A stretch of 64,000 nt of DNA from Mycobacterium aquaticum (GCF_002086485.1 NZ_MVHF01000001.1:186001-250000); one strand, 5' to 3'; positions 8,495 through 18,909 are shown, numbered from the stretch's first letter. A program made the numbers and translations. Notes: generated by a model not told the origin, from the letters alone.

Positions 8495-8508
8495 TACCCC
8501 TAGGGGTA
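8495..8508. promoter_or_regulatory. CsoR/CstR-type operator before the repressor gene
   Basis: TACCCCTAGGGGTA is a perfect 14-bp palindrome in the 66-bp gap between the repressor gene and the exporter gene. The same core occurs twice upstream of the persulfide dioxygenase gene. G/C-tract palindromes of this kind are the usual CsoR-family operators. Confidence 0.75.
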
Positions 8509-8518
8509 TCAGTGCGGG

Positions 8519-9388
8519 TCAAGTCGCGGGGGCCACCCGACCGGACAGCCGGTTGAGCGGACACCAGGTGAATCGGCTGCAGGCGTACCGATAGCCCGCG
8601 GCGGCGACGGTCAGGCCCGCGACGGCGACGCCGACCACAGGGTGCACCTGTTCGGCGAGGATCACCGACGCCATCACCAGCACGAACCAACCGAACGCCG
8701 CCCGCAGCACATTCGCGTCGACCCGAGCGGTCAGCCGCGTCCCGACCAGGCTGCCCACCACCGCGGCAGCCGTGACCATCGCGGCCATCTTCCAGTCGAC
8801 GGCCAGCGTCGTCACCTGCCCGGCTAGTCCGGCCATCGCGTTCATCGCGATGACCAGCAGCGAGGTGCCGACCGCAACGGGCATGGACAGTCCGGCCAGC
8901 AGCGCCAGCGTGGGTACCACGACGAAACCGCCTCCGGCACCGATGATTCCGGTCAACAGGCCGACTGCCACCCCGAGCGCCAGAGCTTTCCCGATCGGTG
9001 TGCGGTGCGGAGCCTGCGCGGGTGTCACTTGCGTGCGGCCCCGGAGCATCGCGACAGCCGACGCGATCATCACCACGGCGAACCCGATCAGCAACAGCGA
9101 GCCGGGGAGCAGATGTCCGAGCCGGCCACCGGCATAGGCACCGGCCATGCCTGCCGCTCCGAACAGGAGGCCGCTGCGCCACTGGACGCGACCGGCTCGG
9201 GCATGGCTGATGGTGCTGACCGTGCTGGTCACACCGACCACCAGAAGCGATGTGGCAATTGCCTGTTTGGCGTCCATGCCGGCGACGTAGGTCAGCAGCG
9301 GCACCATGAGGATGGAACCGCCGCCACCAAGTAGACCCAGAGATATCCCGACGAGGGCCGCGAGCACCACGGTCAACGCGATCATCAT
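8519..9388 (-). CDS. TauE/SafE-family membrane exporter (sulfite/sulfur anion)
   Basis: About 289 residues, mostly membrane helices, in two similar halves each carrying a glycine-rich motif (GLLGGGGSILMVPLL near the start and GIIGAGGGFVVVPTLALLAGL in the middle), the TauE/SafE (DUF81) pattern. Likely exports sulfite or another sulfur anion produced by persulfide oxidation. ATG 9388 (or 9385) is preferred over an upstream TTG. The start lies directly after the rhodanese stop, so the two are co-translated. The C-terminus has two extra Cys (YACSRFTWC). Confidence 0.82.
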   Translation of the reverse strand: MMIALTVVLAALVGISLGLLGGGGSILMVPLLTYVAGMDAKQAIATSLLVVGVTSTVSTISHARAGRVQWRSGLLFGAAGMAGAYAGGRLGHLLPGSLLLIGFAVVMIASAVAMLRGRTQVTPAQAPHRTPIGKALALGVAVGLLTGIIGAGGGFVVVPTLALLAGLSMPVAVGTSLLVIAMNAMAGLAGQVTTLAVDWKMAAMVTAAAVVGSLVGTRLTARVDANVLRAAFGWFVLVMASVILAEQVHPVVGVAVAGLTVAAAGYRYACSRFTWCPLNRLSGRVAPAT

Positions 9389-9390
9389 GA

Positions 9391-9978
9391 TCAACAGGCC
9401 TTACAGGCCGGCGAACCGAGCAGCGGCGCGACGAGAGTTTGCGCATCACAGGATTGGCTGCGGTTGTACGGCAACTTCGCCAGCAACATGCCCATGGTGC
9501 AGGTGTTCGTCACCGCGGCGGTGGCCAACCCCGCGCCGATACTCGCGGCCACCCACTTCAGTTTCGGTACCGCGAGGCTACCGAGGATGCTGCCCAGCAC
9601 CAGGGATCCGGCCACCAGTCGGACCTGACGCTCCAGGTCCCAACGCTGCGTGCCTCGGCGGATGTCGAAACCCATGTTCTGCCAAGCGGTCATCCCGCCC
9701 TCGAGGATGCGCACGTTGGTCAGCCCGGCGTTGCGCATTGCGTCCTCGGCGCTACTGGCACGCTGACCCGACTGGCACACCAGCACGATGTCGTCGGCGA
9801 CGTGTTCGGCGATCTCGTCGCGATGTTCACGCAACAGATCCAGCGGCACGTTGTAAGCGCCTGGGATATGGACGGTTTCGAACTCTGCGGGGGTGCGGAC
9901 GTCGATCATCCTTGGCCCGCGGCCGTGTTTCAAGAGCTCGTTGAGTTCCGGTGCGGTGACTGTCGACCCGGTGGGCAT
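9391..9978 (-). CDS. Rhodanese domain protein with membrane-associated C-terminus
   Basis: 195 residues. Residues 1-105 form a rhodanese domain with active-site loop CQSGQR, which carries persulfide sulfur. The rest (about 120-175) is hydrophobic and like the DUF2892 membrane domain (LVAGSLVLGSILGSLAVPKLKWV), ending in a Cys-containing tail (SPACKAC). AGGAG lies upstream of the ATG. Third gene of the persulfide operon, between SQR and TauE; it probably passes sulfane sulfur between enzyme and membrane. Confidence 0.85.
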   Translation of the reverse strand: MPTGSTVTAPELNELLKHGRGPRMIDVRTPAEFETVHIPGAYNVPLDLLREHRDEIAEHVADDIVLVCQSGQRASSAEDAMRNAGLTNVRILEGGMTAWQNMGFDIRRGTQRWDLERQVRLVAGSLVLGSILGSLAVPKLKWVAASIGAGLATAAVTNTCTMGMLLAKLPYNRSQSCDAQTLVAPLLGSPACKAC

Positions 9979-10031
9979 ATGGGTGTTCTCCTGGAGGTGT
10001 TGGCTGGAGCGGTAACAGGTTTGGGTGGCGA

Positions 10032-11240
10032 TCAGGCCAGGCCCTTGAGCATCAGGTTCCAGTACAGGGCGGGCAGCCCGTATTTCTTGAGGTACCAGTA
10101 GCTGCGGTGCGGCACAGTGGGATCGAGACCCGGGATGGACGGGGTGAGCTGCATCGTGTAGTCGAACTCGGCCAGCAGCATGTCGTGCGCCGAGGTGACG
10201 ATCGGGCAGGACGCGTACCCGTTGTACGCCGCGGTCAACGGCCGGCCGGCCAGCAGCGCGGCGATGTTCTCGGCCACGACCGGTGCCTGCTTACGAATGG
10301 CCGCACCGGTTTTCGAGTTCGGCGACGAGCCGGCGTCGCCCAGGGCGAAGACGTTGGGGTACCGGACGTGCTGCATGGTGTGCTTGTCGATGTCGACGTA
10401 GCCGTTCGGGTCCCCACCGGTGTATGCGGTGGACAGCGGGCTCTTCTTGATCCAGTCCGGCGCCGACTGATGCGGCACGGCGTGCAGCATGTCGTAGGAC
10501 AGGATGGTCTCGGTGCCGGCAGTGCCGACCGGGGCGAGGGTGACCTTGCGGGCCGCGGCGTCGATCGAGCGGAGCTCGGTACCGGTGTGCAAATGGATGC
10601 CGTAGTCGGCCACCACCTTTTCCAGGCTGTCCGCGATGGCGTCGATGGCGAAGATCCGCGGCGTGGGCACCACCAGGTGGATGTCGATGTCGTCGAGCAC
10701 GCCGGTCCTGCGCCAGTAATCCGCGGCGAGGTAGGCGATCTTCTGCGGCGCGCCGCCACACTTGATCGGGCCGGTCGGCATGCTGAACACCGCTGTGCCC
10801 GAGGTCATGTTGCGGACGAGGTCCCACGTGCGCGGTGCGAGGTCGAACCGGTAGTTCGACGAAACACCGTTCTTACCAAGCGTTTCGGCGAGTCCCTCGG
10901 TGCGGTCCCAATCCAGCTGGATACCGGGGCAGACCACCAGCACGTCGTAGGAATACGAGACTCCGTCGGTACAGGTGACGGTGTTGCTGTCGGGATCGAT
11001 CGTCTGCGCCGCCGAGTGGATCCAGACCGCGCCCTTCGGCAGTACCGAGGCCACTGGGCGCGCGGTCTGCTGGGCCTGCGCCTGACCACCGCCGACGAGA
11101 GTCCACAGCGGCTGGTAGTAATGCGTGTCCGACGGTTCGATGATCGCGACGTCGCGGTGGCCCTTGCGCAGCAGGCGGGCCGCGACGGTGATGCCGGCGG
11201 TTCCGCCACCGATGATGAGGATCTCGTGCTTGGTGGTCAT
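10032..11240 (-). CDS. Sulfide:quinone oxidoreductase
   Basis: 402 residues of an FAD-dependent pyridine-nucleotide-disulfide-like oxidoreductase. N-terminal dinucleotide motif GGGTAGITVAARLL and C-terminal FAD motif NVFALGDAGSSPNSKTGAA. Cys residues in VVCPGIQLDWDR, PIKCGGAPQK and YASCPIV are in the right places for SQR redox and sulfide sites. Oxidises H2S at the membrane, passes electrons to menaquinone and makes persulfide for the neighbouring dioxygenase and rhodaneses. ATG 11240 is chosen over the longer ORF because GAAAGAGC precedes it. It is 17 nt downstream of the persulfide dioxygenase gene. Confidence 0.88.
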   Translation of the reverse strand: MTTKHEILIIGGGTAGITVAARLLRKGHRDVAIIEPSDTHYYQPLWTLVGGGQAQAQQTARPVASVLPKGAVWIHSAAQTIDPDSNTVTCTDGVSYSYDVLVVCPGIQLDWDRTEGLAETLGKNGVSSNYRFDLAPRTWDLVRNMTSGTAVFSMPTGPIKCGGAPQKIAYLAADYWRRTGVLDDIDIHLVVPTPRIFAIDAIADSLEKVVADYGIHLHTGTELRSIDAAARKVTLAPVGTAGTETILSYDMLHAVPHQSAPDWIKKSPLSTAYTGGDPNGYVDIDKHTMQHVRYPNVFALGDAGSSPNSKTGAAIRKQAPVVAENIAALLAGRPLTAAYNGYASCPIVTSAHDMLLAEFDYTMQLTPSIPGLDPTVPHRSYWYLKKYGLPALYWNLMLKGLA

Positions 11241-11257
11241 GTCAAAGCTCTTTCTGC

Positions 11258-12634
11258 TCAGGCGTTCTGGGTTGCGTTGGTCCACGCGGTGTAGCCTCCG
11301 ACGATGTCGCTGACATCGGCGAAGCCGCGTTGGCGTAGGAGGCTTGCGGCCACCGATGAGCGGTAGCCGCCTGCGCAGTACACGACGGTCGGTGCGTTCG
11401 CGTCGAGTTCACCGACCCGGTCCGGCAGTTGGCGGACCGGGATGTTGACGGCGCCCGGGATCATGCCTGCAGCGGCTTCACCCGGGTTGCGGACATCGAC
11501 GATCTGCAGGCCCTCGATCGCCGCGGCCCGCTGCCCGAAGTCCACCGCGGTGAGCCGCGACGCGATGCGCACGTCGTCGCGGTGCTCGAACATGGTCCGC
11601 TCGGGATCGGCGAGATAGCCCATCACCCGGTCGAATCCGATGCGGGCGAGCCGGTTCTTGCCCTCCAGCTCCTGACCGGGCGCGGTGACCAGGACGATGT
11701 CGGTGTCCGGGCGAACCACCGAACCCGCGAATTCCGCGTAGCGGCCGGCCAATCCGATGTTGATGGCGCCACGCAGATGGCCCTGCGCGAACTCTTCGGG
11801 GCTGCGCCCGTCGATCAGCATCGCGCCGCGGGCCACGGCATCGGAGGCCTGCCGGTAATCCATGGCGGGAGGTAGCTGGGTTTCGTCGAGCAGGGCGCGG
11901 TCCTTGCGGTTCAAGATCGCGTCGTAGACGAAGTAGCCCGGCGCAGGCAGCTGTCCCTCGGTCACCAGATCGATGAAGGTCTGCTTGTCGGGCGCGCGCA
12001 GCGCATAGTTGGTGCGCTTCTGGTCGCCGATGGTCGACCACAGGTCGGTGGACAGGTTCTTGCCGCACGCCGATCCGGCGCCGTGCGCGGGGTAGACGCG
12101 GGTGTCGTCGGGCAGCGGCATGAGCTGTTCATGCAGCGAGGCGTAGAGGCTCTCGGCCAGTTCCTCGGCGGTGTAGCCGATCGAGGCGAGCAGATCGGGC
12201 CGGCCGACGTCACCGATGAACAGGGTGTCGCCGGTGAGCACGCCGTAGGGGGCGGTTCCGGGGCGTTCGTACACCACGATGCTCATCGACTCGGGGGTGT
12301 GGCCGGGGGTGTGGCGGAACTCCAGCGTCACGTCTCCGAGTGAAATGCGTTGGCCGTCTTCGACTCCCATGAAGTCGAACTCGGGCGCGGCGACCGAGGA
12401 GTACACGATCGTCGCGCCGGCAGCCTCGGCCAGCTCGAGGTGGCCCGACACGAAGTCGGCATGGAAGTGGGTCTCGATGACCAATTCGATCCGCAGACCC
12501 TCCTCTTCGGCGTCGGCGAGGTACTCCGCGACGTCGCGTTGCGGGTCCACTACGACGGCACGCCCGGTGGTCTCGTCGCCGATCAGGTACGACGCGTGCG
12601 ACAGGCAGTCCAGGTAGTACTGGATGAACTTCAT
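11258..12634 (-). CDS. Persulfide dioxygenase fused to two rhodanese domains
   Basis: 458 residues. An N-terminal metallo-beta-lactamase domain of ETHE1 type (iron ligands in ETHFHADFVSGH, PGHTPES and TGDTLFIGDVGRPD) oxidises glutathione- or other low-molecular-weight persulfide to sulfite. Two rhodanese domains follow. The first (about 255-345) has VTAPGQE where the active-site Cys is expected and is probably catalytically dead. The second (about 365-455) keeps the loop CAGGYRS. Start ATG 12634 (MKFIQYY) follows AAAGGA. First gene of the sulfide/persulfide operon and preceded by two CstR-like operators. Confidence 0.88.
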   Translation of the reverse strand: MKFIQYYLDCLSHASYLIGDETTGRAVVVDPQRDVAEYLADAEEEGLRIELVIETHFHADFVSGHLELAEAAGATIVYSSVAAPEFDFMGVEDGQRISLGDVTLEFRHTPGHTPESMSIVVYERPGTAPYGVLTGDTLFIGDVGRPDLLASIGYTAEELAESLYASLHEQLMPLPDDTRVYPAHGAGSACGKNLSTDLWSTIGDQKRTNYALRAPDKQTFIDLVTEGQLPAPGYFVYDAILNRKDRALLDETQLPPAMDYRQASDAVARGAMLIDGRSPEEFAQGHLRGAINIGLAGRYAEFAGSVVRPDTDIVLVTAPGQELEGKNRLARIGFDRVMGYLADPERTMFEHRDDVRIASRLTAVDFGQRAAAIEGLQIVDVRNPGEAAAGMIPGAVNIPVRQLPDRVGELDANAPTVVYCAGGYRSSVAASLLRQRGFADVSDIVGGYTAWTNATQNA

Positions 12635-12921
12635 GGTTTCGGTCCTTTGCTTCGACCCCGGGCTCATATACCTAGGGGGGTATACATCTGCCAACGAATA
12701 TACCCCCTAGGGTATTTCTGTCAATGCTGCCGGATCGACCTTGTCCCTCTGATCGCCCGGCTCAACTGGCTGATCACCAAGGTATGGGACTCAGAACGCG
12801 CGGCGGATCGGGCGAAACGTGTGTTTGCTGACCGGCCTATGGGTCAAATCATGCAGACGCGCAGAAGCAGACGCCCGTGGAGATATGCCTCGACACGGAG
12901 AGGGGTGAAGACGCGGCTGGG
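12635..12921. promoter_or_regulatory. Promoter/operator region of the persulfide operon
   Basis: Two palindromic sites resembling the one at 8495-8508: TATACCTAGGGGGGTATA (12667-12684) and ATATACCCCCTAGGGTAT (12698-12715). They lie 33-81 nt before the persulfide dioxygenase start, where a bound CsoR-family repressor would block transcription. In the remainder (12716-12921), up to the che1 stop, I see no supported gene or site. Confidence 0.7.
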
Positions 12922-13638
12922 TCAGGCAGCGAAGTCGGCGGTGCGCGCAGCCAGAGCTTCCTCGTAGCGGTCCAGCACGGTGGCTGCCACGAGGCGGTGG
13001 GGGCCGAGTGGCTCGGCCATCGGAATTCCTGCGGCACAAGCGAACTCGGCAACCCGATCGGTGATCCTGCCGTGCGCCAGGAACCACGGCGCGATCACCA
13101 GGCGCTGCGCACCACGGGCGCGCAGCGCTTCGACGGCGTCGGGCAGCGACGGGGTCTGCCCGGTCGCGAAGGCGACCTGAACGCCCGCCCAGCGGGTGCC
13201 TTCGGCCATGGTCTCCGCCAGCGCGGCGGTACGCGCATTGGCCGCCGGATGCGACGAACCGACGCTGGTCAGCAGCACGCCGAGCTCGCTGTCGAAGCGG
13301 GACACGCGCAGCGCCGCCAGTCGCTCCCGCATCACTTGCAGCAGCCGGGGGTCTTCACCGAGGACGTCCGCCTGGATGACGTCGGCCCCCGACTCGGCGA
13401 TCAGCGCGGGAATGTCGGTACGAGCGTGATAGGCACTGGCCAGCAGCAGCGGCACCACGACCGAACCGGCCGCGGCGTCGGGCAGCACGTCGGTCAGGAT
13501 CGGGGCGTTCTGCTCGCAGAATGCCACCTGCACCGCGGCATCCGGCAGCAGGCGCCGTAGATGGCCCGCGATGGCATGGGCATTGGCCGCCGATCGGGGA
13601 TCCTTGCTGCCGTGGGCGGTCAGCACCAGCGAAGTCAC
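12922..13638 (-). CDS. che1: Sirohydrochlorin ferrochelatase-like protein Che1
   Basis: 238 residues, two CbiX-like halves. The N-terminus LVLTAHGSKDPRSAANAHAI carries the conserved catalytic-type His of CbiX/SirB chelatases; a second similar block is VLLTSVGSSHPAANARTA. Probably inserts iron into sirohydrochlorin to give siroheme for SirA, fitting its place as last gene of sirA-cysH-che1. GTG 13638 overlaps the cysH stop by 4 nt (GTGA) and is preferred over upstream starts inside cysH. Confidence 0.85.
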   Translation of the reverse strand: MTSLVLTAHGSKDPRSAANAHAIAGHLRRLLPDAAVQVAFCEQNAPILTDVLPDAAAGSVVVPLLLASAYHARTDIPALIAESGADVIQADVLGEDPRLLQVMRERLAALRVSRFDSELGVLLTSVGSSHPAANARTAALAETMAEGTRWAGVQVAFATGQTPSLPDAVEALRARGAQRLVIAPWFLAHGRITDRVAEFACAAGIPMAEPLGPHRLVAATVLDRYEEALAARTADFAA

Positions 13639-14336
13639 GACGCGTGCAGCCCGCATTCCGTCTTGGTCTGCCCGGCCCAACGGCCGCTGCGCGGATCGGC
13701 GCCTGCGGCAGGCTTACTGGTGCACGGGGCGCACCCGATGGACGGATAGCCTTCGTAGACAAGGGGATTGACGAGGATGTCGTTGGCCTCGATATAGGCC
13801 TGCATCTGCTCGTCGGTCCACGCTGCGATCGGGTTGATCTTCACCAGGCCGAAGGCGGCATCCCAGCTGATCAGTGGCGCGTTGGCGCGCGTCGGCGCCT
13901 CCACCCGGCGGATGCCGGTCACCCACGCCGAATACCCGGCCAGCGCCTTGCTCAGCGGCTCGACCTTGCGCAGGCGGCAGCACTCGCTTGCGTCGCGCGC
14001 GAACAGATCCTTGCCGAGCAGCTCGTCCTGCTGGGCGACGGTGTGCTCAGGGCGCACGTTCACCACGTTCACGCCGTATACCTGCTCGACAGCGTCGCGC
14101 GTGCCGATCGTCTCGGCGAAGTGGTAGCCGGTGTCGAGGAACAACACGTCCACACCCGGGCGCACCTTCGCAGCCATCTCGACCAGCACCGCGTCCTGCA
14201 TGTTGGACGCGACCACGTAATTACCTGCGAAATGCTTGTCGGTCCAGCGCAACAGTTCCTCGGCGCTGGCGTCGGCCAATTCGGCCGCACCGAGTTCGGC
14301 CAGTTCCTTCAGCTCGGTCTCAGTCAACCCACTCAC
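13635..14336 (-). CDS. cysH: Adenylylsulfate (APS) reductase CysH
   Basis: 233 residues. Reduces APS to sulfite with thioredoxin. The Cys pairs ECCRLRK and GCAPC bind a [4Fe-4S] cluster, which marks APS rather than PAPS specificity, and the C-terminal ECGLHAS carries the nucleophilic Cys. DTGYHFAET is the PP-loop region. GTG start overlaps the sirA stop by 4 nt, and its own stop overlaps che1, so the operon is translationally coupled. Confidence 0.95.
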   Translation of the reverse strand: MSGLTETELKELAELGAAELADASAEELLRWTDKHFAGNYVVASNMQDAVLVEMAAKVRPGVDVLFLDTGYHFAETIGTRDAVEQVYGVNVVNVRPEHTVAQQDELLGKDLFARDASECCRLRKVEPLSKALAGYSAWVTGIRRVEAPTRANAPLISWDAAFGLVKINPIAAWTDEQMQAYIEANDILVNPLVYEGYPSIGCAPCTSKPAAGADPRSGRWAGQTKTECGLHAS

Positions 14337-16018
14337 CTCAAGTCCGCCTCATCGGCCCGCACGGCCCACTGGGCGAAACGCTCGCCGGCTTCACGTTGTT
14401 TCACGAAATTACGGACAACCCGCTCGATGTAGTCGCCGAGTTCGGTGGCCAGCACCTTGTGCTGGCGCAGCTTGCGCCCGAAGCCGCTGTCCAGGCCCAG
14501 GCTGCCGCCCAGGTGGACCTGGAAGCCTTCCTCAGGGCCGTTTCCATCGTCGATCATCTGGCCCTTGAACCCGATGTCGGCGATCTGGATGCGGGCACAT
14601 GAGTTGGGGCAGCCGTTGAGATTCACCGTGACCGGCACGTCCAGCTCGGCGTTGAGATCGGCGAGCCGGGCCTCCAGCTCGGGCACCAGCGACTGCGCGC
14701 GCACCCGGGTCTCGGCGAAGCTCAGTTTGCAGTACTCGATGCCCGTGCAGGCCATCAGGTTGCGGCGCCAGTGCGACGGCCGGACCTGCAGGCCAAGGGC
14801 TTCCAGGCCGGAGGTCAGCTCGTCAAGCTTCTCATCGGGCACGTCCAGGATGATCAGCTTCTGATACGGAGTCAGGCGGACCCGGTCAGAGCCGGCAGCC
14901 TCGGCGAGGTCGGCGACCTTGGTCAGGATGGTGCCCGACACCCGACCCGCGATCGCGGCGACGCCGACCGCGTTGAGACCGTTCTTAAGCTTCTGTACGC
15001 CGACATGGTCGATGATGTGCGGCACCTGCTGGGGCGCCGGACCGTCGATGAGGGGGCGCTTGAGGTACTCGGTCTCGAGAACTTCCCTGAATTTCTCTAC
15101 GCCCCAGTCCTTGACCAGGAACTTCAGCCGGGCCTTGGACCGCAGTCGGCGGTAGCCGTAGTCGCGGAAGATCGACGTGATGCCTTCCCAGACATCGGGC
15201 ACTTCCGCCAGCGGTACCCACGCGCCGAGCCGCTGGGCGAGCATCGGGTTGGTCGACAGCCCGCCGCCGACCCACACGTCGAGGCCCGGCCCGTGCTCGG
15301 GGTGGTTGACGCCGATGAATGCGATGTCGTTGATCTCATGCGCGACGTCCTGCAGGCCCGAGATGGCCGACTTGAACTTGCGCGGAAGGTTGGAGAACTC
15401 GGGGTTGCCGACGAAGCGTCGGACGATCTCGTCGACCGCCCAGCTCGGGTCGAGCACCTCGTCGAGGGATTCCCCGGCCAACGGGGAGCCGAGCACCACG
15501 CGCGGGCAGTCACCGCAGGCCTCGGTGGTCTGCAGGCCCACGGCTTCGAGGCGGCGCCAGATCTCCGGGACGTCCTCGACCCGGATCCAGTGGTACTGGA
15601 TGTTCTCCCGGTCGGTGATGTCGGCGGTGTCCCTGGCGAACTCGGTGGAGATTTCACCGATGGTGCGCAGCGCGGCAGCCGACAGTGCGCCGCCGTCGCA
15701 GCGCACGCGCATCATGAAGTACTTGGCTTCCAGCAGGTCGGCATTGTCGTCACCGGTGAAGGTGCCGTCGTAGCCCTCCTCGCGCTGGGTGTAGAGGCCC
15801 ATCCAGCGCATCCGGCCACGCAGGTCGGTCTTGTCGATGCTGTCGAAGCCCTGCTTGGAGTACACGTCCATGATGCGGGCCCGCACGTTGAGCGCATCGT
15901 CCTCCTGCTTGAACACCTCGTTGGCGTTCAGCGGGTCGCGGCTGCCCAGCGCCCACTGGCCTTCGTCGCGGGCCTTCTTCGCGGGGCGGGTTTTGGCCTC
16001 AGTCTGGACTTCGGTCAT
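14333..16018 (-). CDS. sirA: Ferredoxin-dependent sulfite reductase SirA
   Basis: 561 residues. Reduces sulfite to sulfide using siroheme and a [4Fe-4S] cluster. The cluster Cys are visible in TGIEYCKLSFAETR and NGCPNSCARIQ; the GDCPRVVLGSPLAG segment is typical of mycobacterial SirA (NirA-like). Two nitrite/sulfite reductase repeats are present. ATG 16018 is chosen because AGGAGCC lies about 8 nt upstream. That ribosome binding site is inside a small perfect hairpin (16025-16042), and a Cys leader lies further upstream, so expression should rise when cysteine is short. Confidence 0.93.
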   Translation of the reverse strand: MTEVQTEAKTRPAKKARDEGQWALGSRDPLNANEVFKQEDDALNVRARIMDVYSKQGFDSIDKTDLRGRMRWMGLYTQREEGYDGTFTGDDNADLLEAKYFMMRVRCDGGALSAAALRTIGEISTEFARDTADITDRENIQYHWIRVEDVPEIWRRLEAVGLQTTEACGDCPRVVLGSPLAGESLDEVLDPSWAVDEIVRRFVGNPEFSNLPRKFKSAISGLQDVAHEINDIAFIGVNHPEHGPGLDVWVGGGLSTNPMLAQRLGAWVPLAEVPDVWEGITSIFRDYGYRRLRSKARLKFLVKDWGVEKFREVLETEYLKRPLIDGPAPQQVPHIIDHVGVQKLKNGLNAVGVAAIAGRVSGTILTKVADLAEAAGSDRVRLTPYQKLIILDVPDEKLDELTSGLEALGLQVRPSHWRRNLMACTGIEYCKLSFAETRVRAQSLVPELEARLADLNAELDVPVTVNLNGCPNSCARIQIADIGFKGQMIDDGNGPEEGFQVHLGGSLGLDSGFGRKLRQHKVLATELGDYIERVVRNFVKQREAGERFAQWAVRADEADLR

Positions 16019-16024
16019 GAGGGT

Positions 16025-16042
16025 GGCTCCTAGGCTGGAGCC
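16025..16042 (-). promoter_or_regulatory. Hairpin sequestering the sirA ribosome binding site
   Basis: On the minus strand GGCTCC and GGAGCC form a perfect 6-bp stem around a 6-nt loop (AGCCTA). The 3' arm contains the AGGAG of sirA. This is the structure expected for attenuation at the level of translation, downstream of the Cys leader. Confidence 0.6.
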
Positions 16043-16144
16043 GGCTACTGGATCGCGCTGGATCACCGGTGGGGCTGTCCGGCGGCGCAGATCCGGCGGC
16101 CAGCTGAGTGTATTGGGCGGGCGGGGTCCGAAATCAACGCAGGA

Positions 16145-16240
16145 TCAAGGCAGACAGCAACAGCTACATACGCGCTTGAAGTCGACATGCCGCCGTGCCA
16201 CCAGCAGAACGCGGGTGGTGCTGTTACGGGCGGGGGTCAC
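16145..16240 (-). CDS. Leaderless Cys leader peptide of sirA-cysH-che1
   Basis: A 31-codon ORF on the minus strand, GTG at 16240, TGA at 16145-16147. The product ends RRHVDFKRVCSCCCLP-stop, with four Cys codons among the last seven sense codons. CACAAT lies 7 nt upstream of the GTG and can serve as a -10 box, so the mRNA is probably leaderless. The RRHVDFKR-poly-Cys ending resembles, as I recall, polycysteine short ORFs at mycobacterial cysteine loci. It sits 126 nt before sirA. Confidence 0.82.
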   Translation of the reverse strand: MTPARNSTTRVLLVARRHVDFKRVCSCCCLP

Positions 16241-16344
16241 GCCCGCTATTGTGCCACGATTGTCGCCACCTGCCCTAACCGGGCCATATTTGCGCTCGCG
16301 GTGAGCAAAAGTCGTCGCTGCACAAGTCTGGGAAAATCATCGGC
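16241..16344. other. Intergenic, promoters of sirA leader and hemW
   Basis: Divergent gap between the sirA leader and hemW. Apart from the minus-strand CACAAT box I see no gene, palindrome or clear hemW promoter. Confidence 0.4.
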
Positions 16345-17490
16345 ATGAATACGCGTACCACGCCTGCAGGTCGGCTGTTCGGCATCTACATCCACGTGCC
16401 GTTCTGCGCGACCCGGTGCGGATACTGCGACTTCAACACCTACACCCCGGGTGAGCTGGGGGGTGCCAACCCCGACGGCTGGCTCGCGGCGCTGCGCATC
16501 GAACTCGCGCTGGCGGCGGCCCGGGTGGGCGCCGTGCCGGTGCAGACGGTGTTCGTCGGTGGCGGCACGCCGTCGATGCTCGGTAGCGACGGGCTGGCCG
16601 CGGTGCTCGGCGCCGTGCGGGACAACTTCACGCTGGCGCCGGACGCCGAGGTGACCACCGAGGCCAATCCCGAATCGACGTCACCGGAGTTTTTCCGGGC
16701 GCTGCGCGACGCCGGCTACACGCGGGTTTCGCTCGGCATGCAGTCGGTGGTCCCGCACGTGCTCGCGGTTCTGGACCGCACGCATTCGCCCGGCCGGGCG
16801 CTGGCCGCTGCCGCCGAGGCTCGCGCGGCCGGATTCGAGCACGTCAACCTCGACCTGATCTACGGCACCCCGGGGGAGTCCGACGACGATCTGCGGCGCT
16901 CGGTCGACGCCGCCGTGCACGCCGGGGTCGACCACGTCTCGGCGTACGCGCTGGTGGTCGAGGACGGCACGGCGCTGGCCCGGCGCGTGCGCAAGGGCGA
17001 GGTCGCCGCACCCGACGACGACGTGCTTGCACAACGCTACGAATTGCTCGACGCACACCTCAGCGCCTCCGGGTTCCAGTGGTACGAGGTGTCCAACTGG
17101 AGCAGGCCCGGCGGCGAGTGCCGGCACAACCTCGGGTACTGGCAGGGCGGCGAGTGGTGGGGTGCAGGCCCGGGAGCGCACGGATTCCTGGGCACGACAC
17201 GATGGTGGAATGTCAAGCATCCCAACGCCTATGCCGAGGCCCTCGGTCGCGGTGAGCTGCCGATCGCCGATTTCGAGGATCTCGACGCCGGTGCCCGCCA
17301 TACCGAGGACGTGATGTTGCGGCTGCGGCTGCGCGACGGCCTGGCGCTCGGTCTGCTCGACGGCGACGAGCGATCGCGGGTGCCGGGATTGGTCGACGAG
17401 GGACTGGTCGTGCGTGCCGACGAGCGGCTGGTGCTGACCGACCGCGGCCGGTTGCTGGCCGACGGTGTGGTGCGCACGTTGCTGGCATAA
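16345..17490 (+). CDS. hemW: Radical SAM protein HemW (coproporphyrinogen oxidase-like)
   Basis: 381 residues. The radical SAM cluster motif CATRCGYCDFNTY (about 15-27) has the CxxxCxYCDF form of HemW heme chaperones rather than the CxFC form of HemN. VGGGTPSML and the C-terminal HemN_C domain (YWQGGEWWGAGPGAHGF) support this. M. tuberculosis annotates it as hemN (Rv2388c). Probably handles heme delivery rather than porphyrin oxidation. Start ATG 16345; no strong ribosome binding site is seen. Confidence 0.87.
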   Translation: MNTRTTPAGRLFGIYIHVPFCATRCGYCDFNTYTPGELGGANPDGWLAALRIELALAAARVGAVPVQTVFVGGGTPSMLGSDGLAAVLGAVRDNFTLAPDAEVTTEANPESTSPEFFRALRDAGYTRVSLGMQSVVPHVLAVLDRTHSPGRALAAAAEARAAGFEHVNLDLIYGTPGESDDDLRRSVDAAVHAGVDHVSAYALVVEDGTALARRVRKGEVAAPDDDVLAQRYELLDAHLSASGFQWYEVSNWSRPGGECRHNLGYWQGGEWWGAGPGAHGFLGTTRWWNVKHPNAYAEALGRGELPIADFEDLDAGARHTEDVMLRLRLRDGLALGLLDGDERSRVPGLVDEGLVVRADERLVLTDRGRLLADGVVRTLLA

Positions 17491-17520
17491 CGCGCATCAC
17501 AGCGCCGACCGCTAGCGTAG

Positions 17521-18909
<1,389 letters not shown>

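Noticed and set aside
12350..12967. Plus-strand frame running out of the persulfide dioxygenase region into the 12.7-12.9 kb gap
   Set aside because: Its tail has no recognised homology, start site or ribosome binding site; most of it is antisense to known genes.
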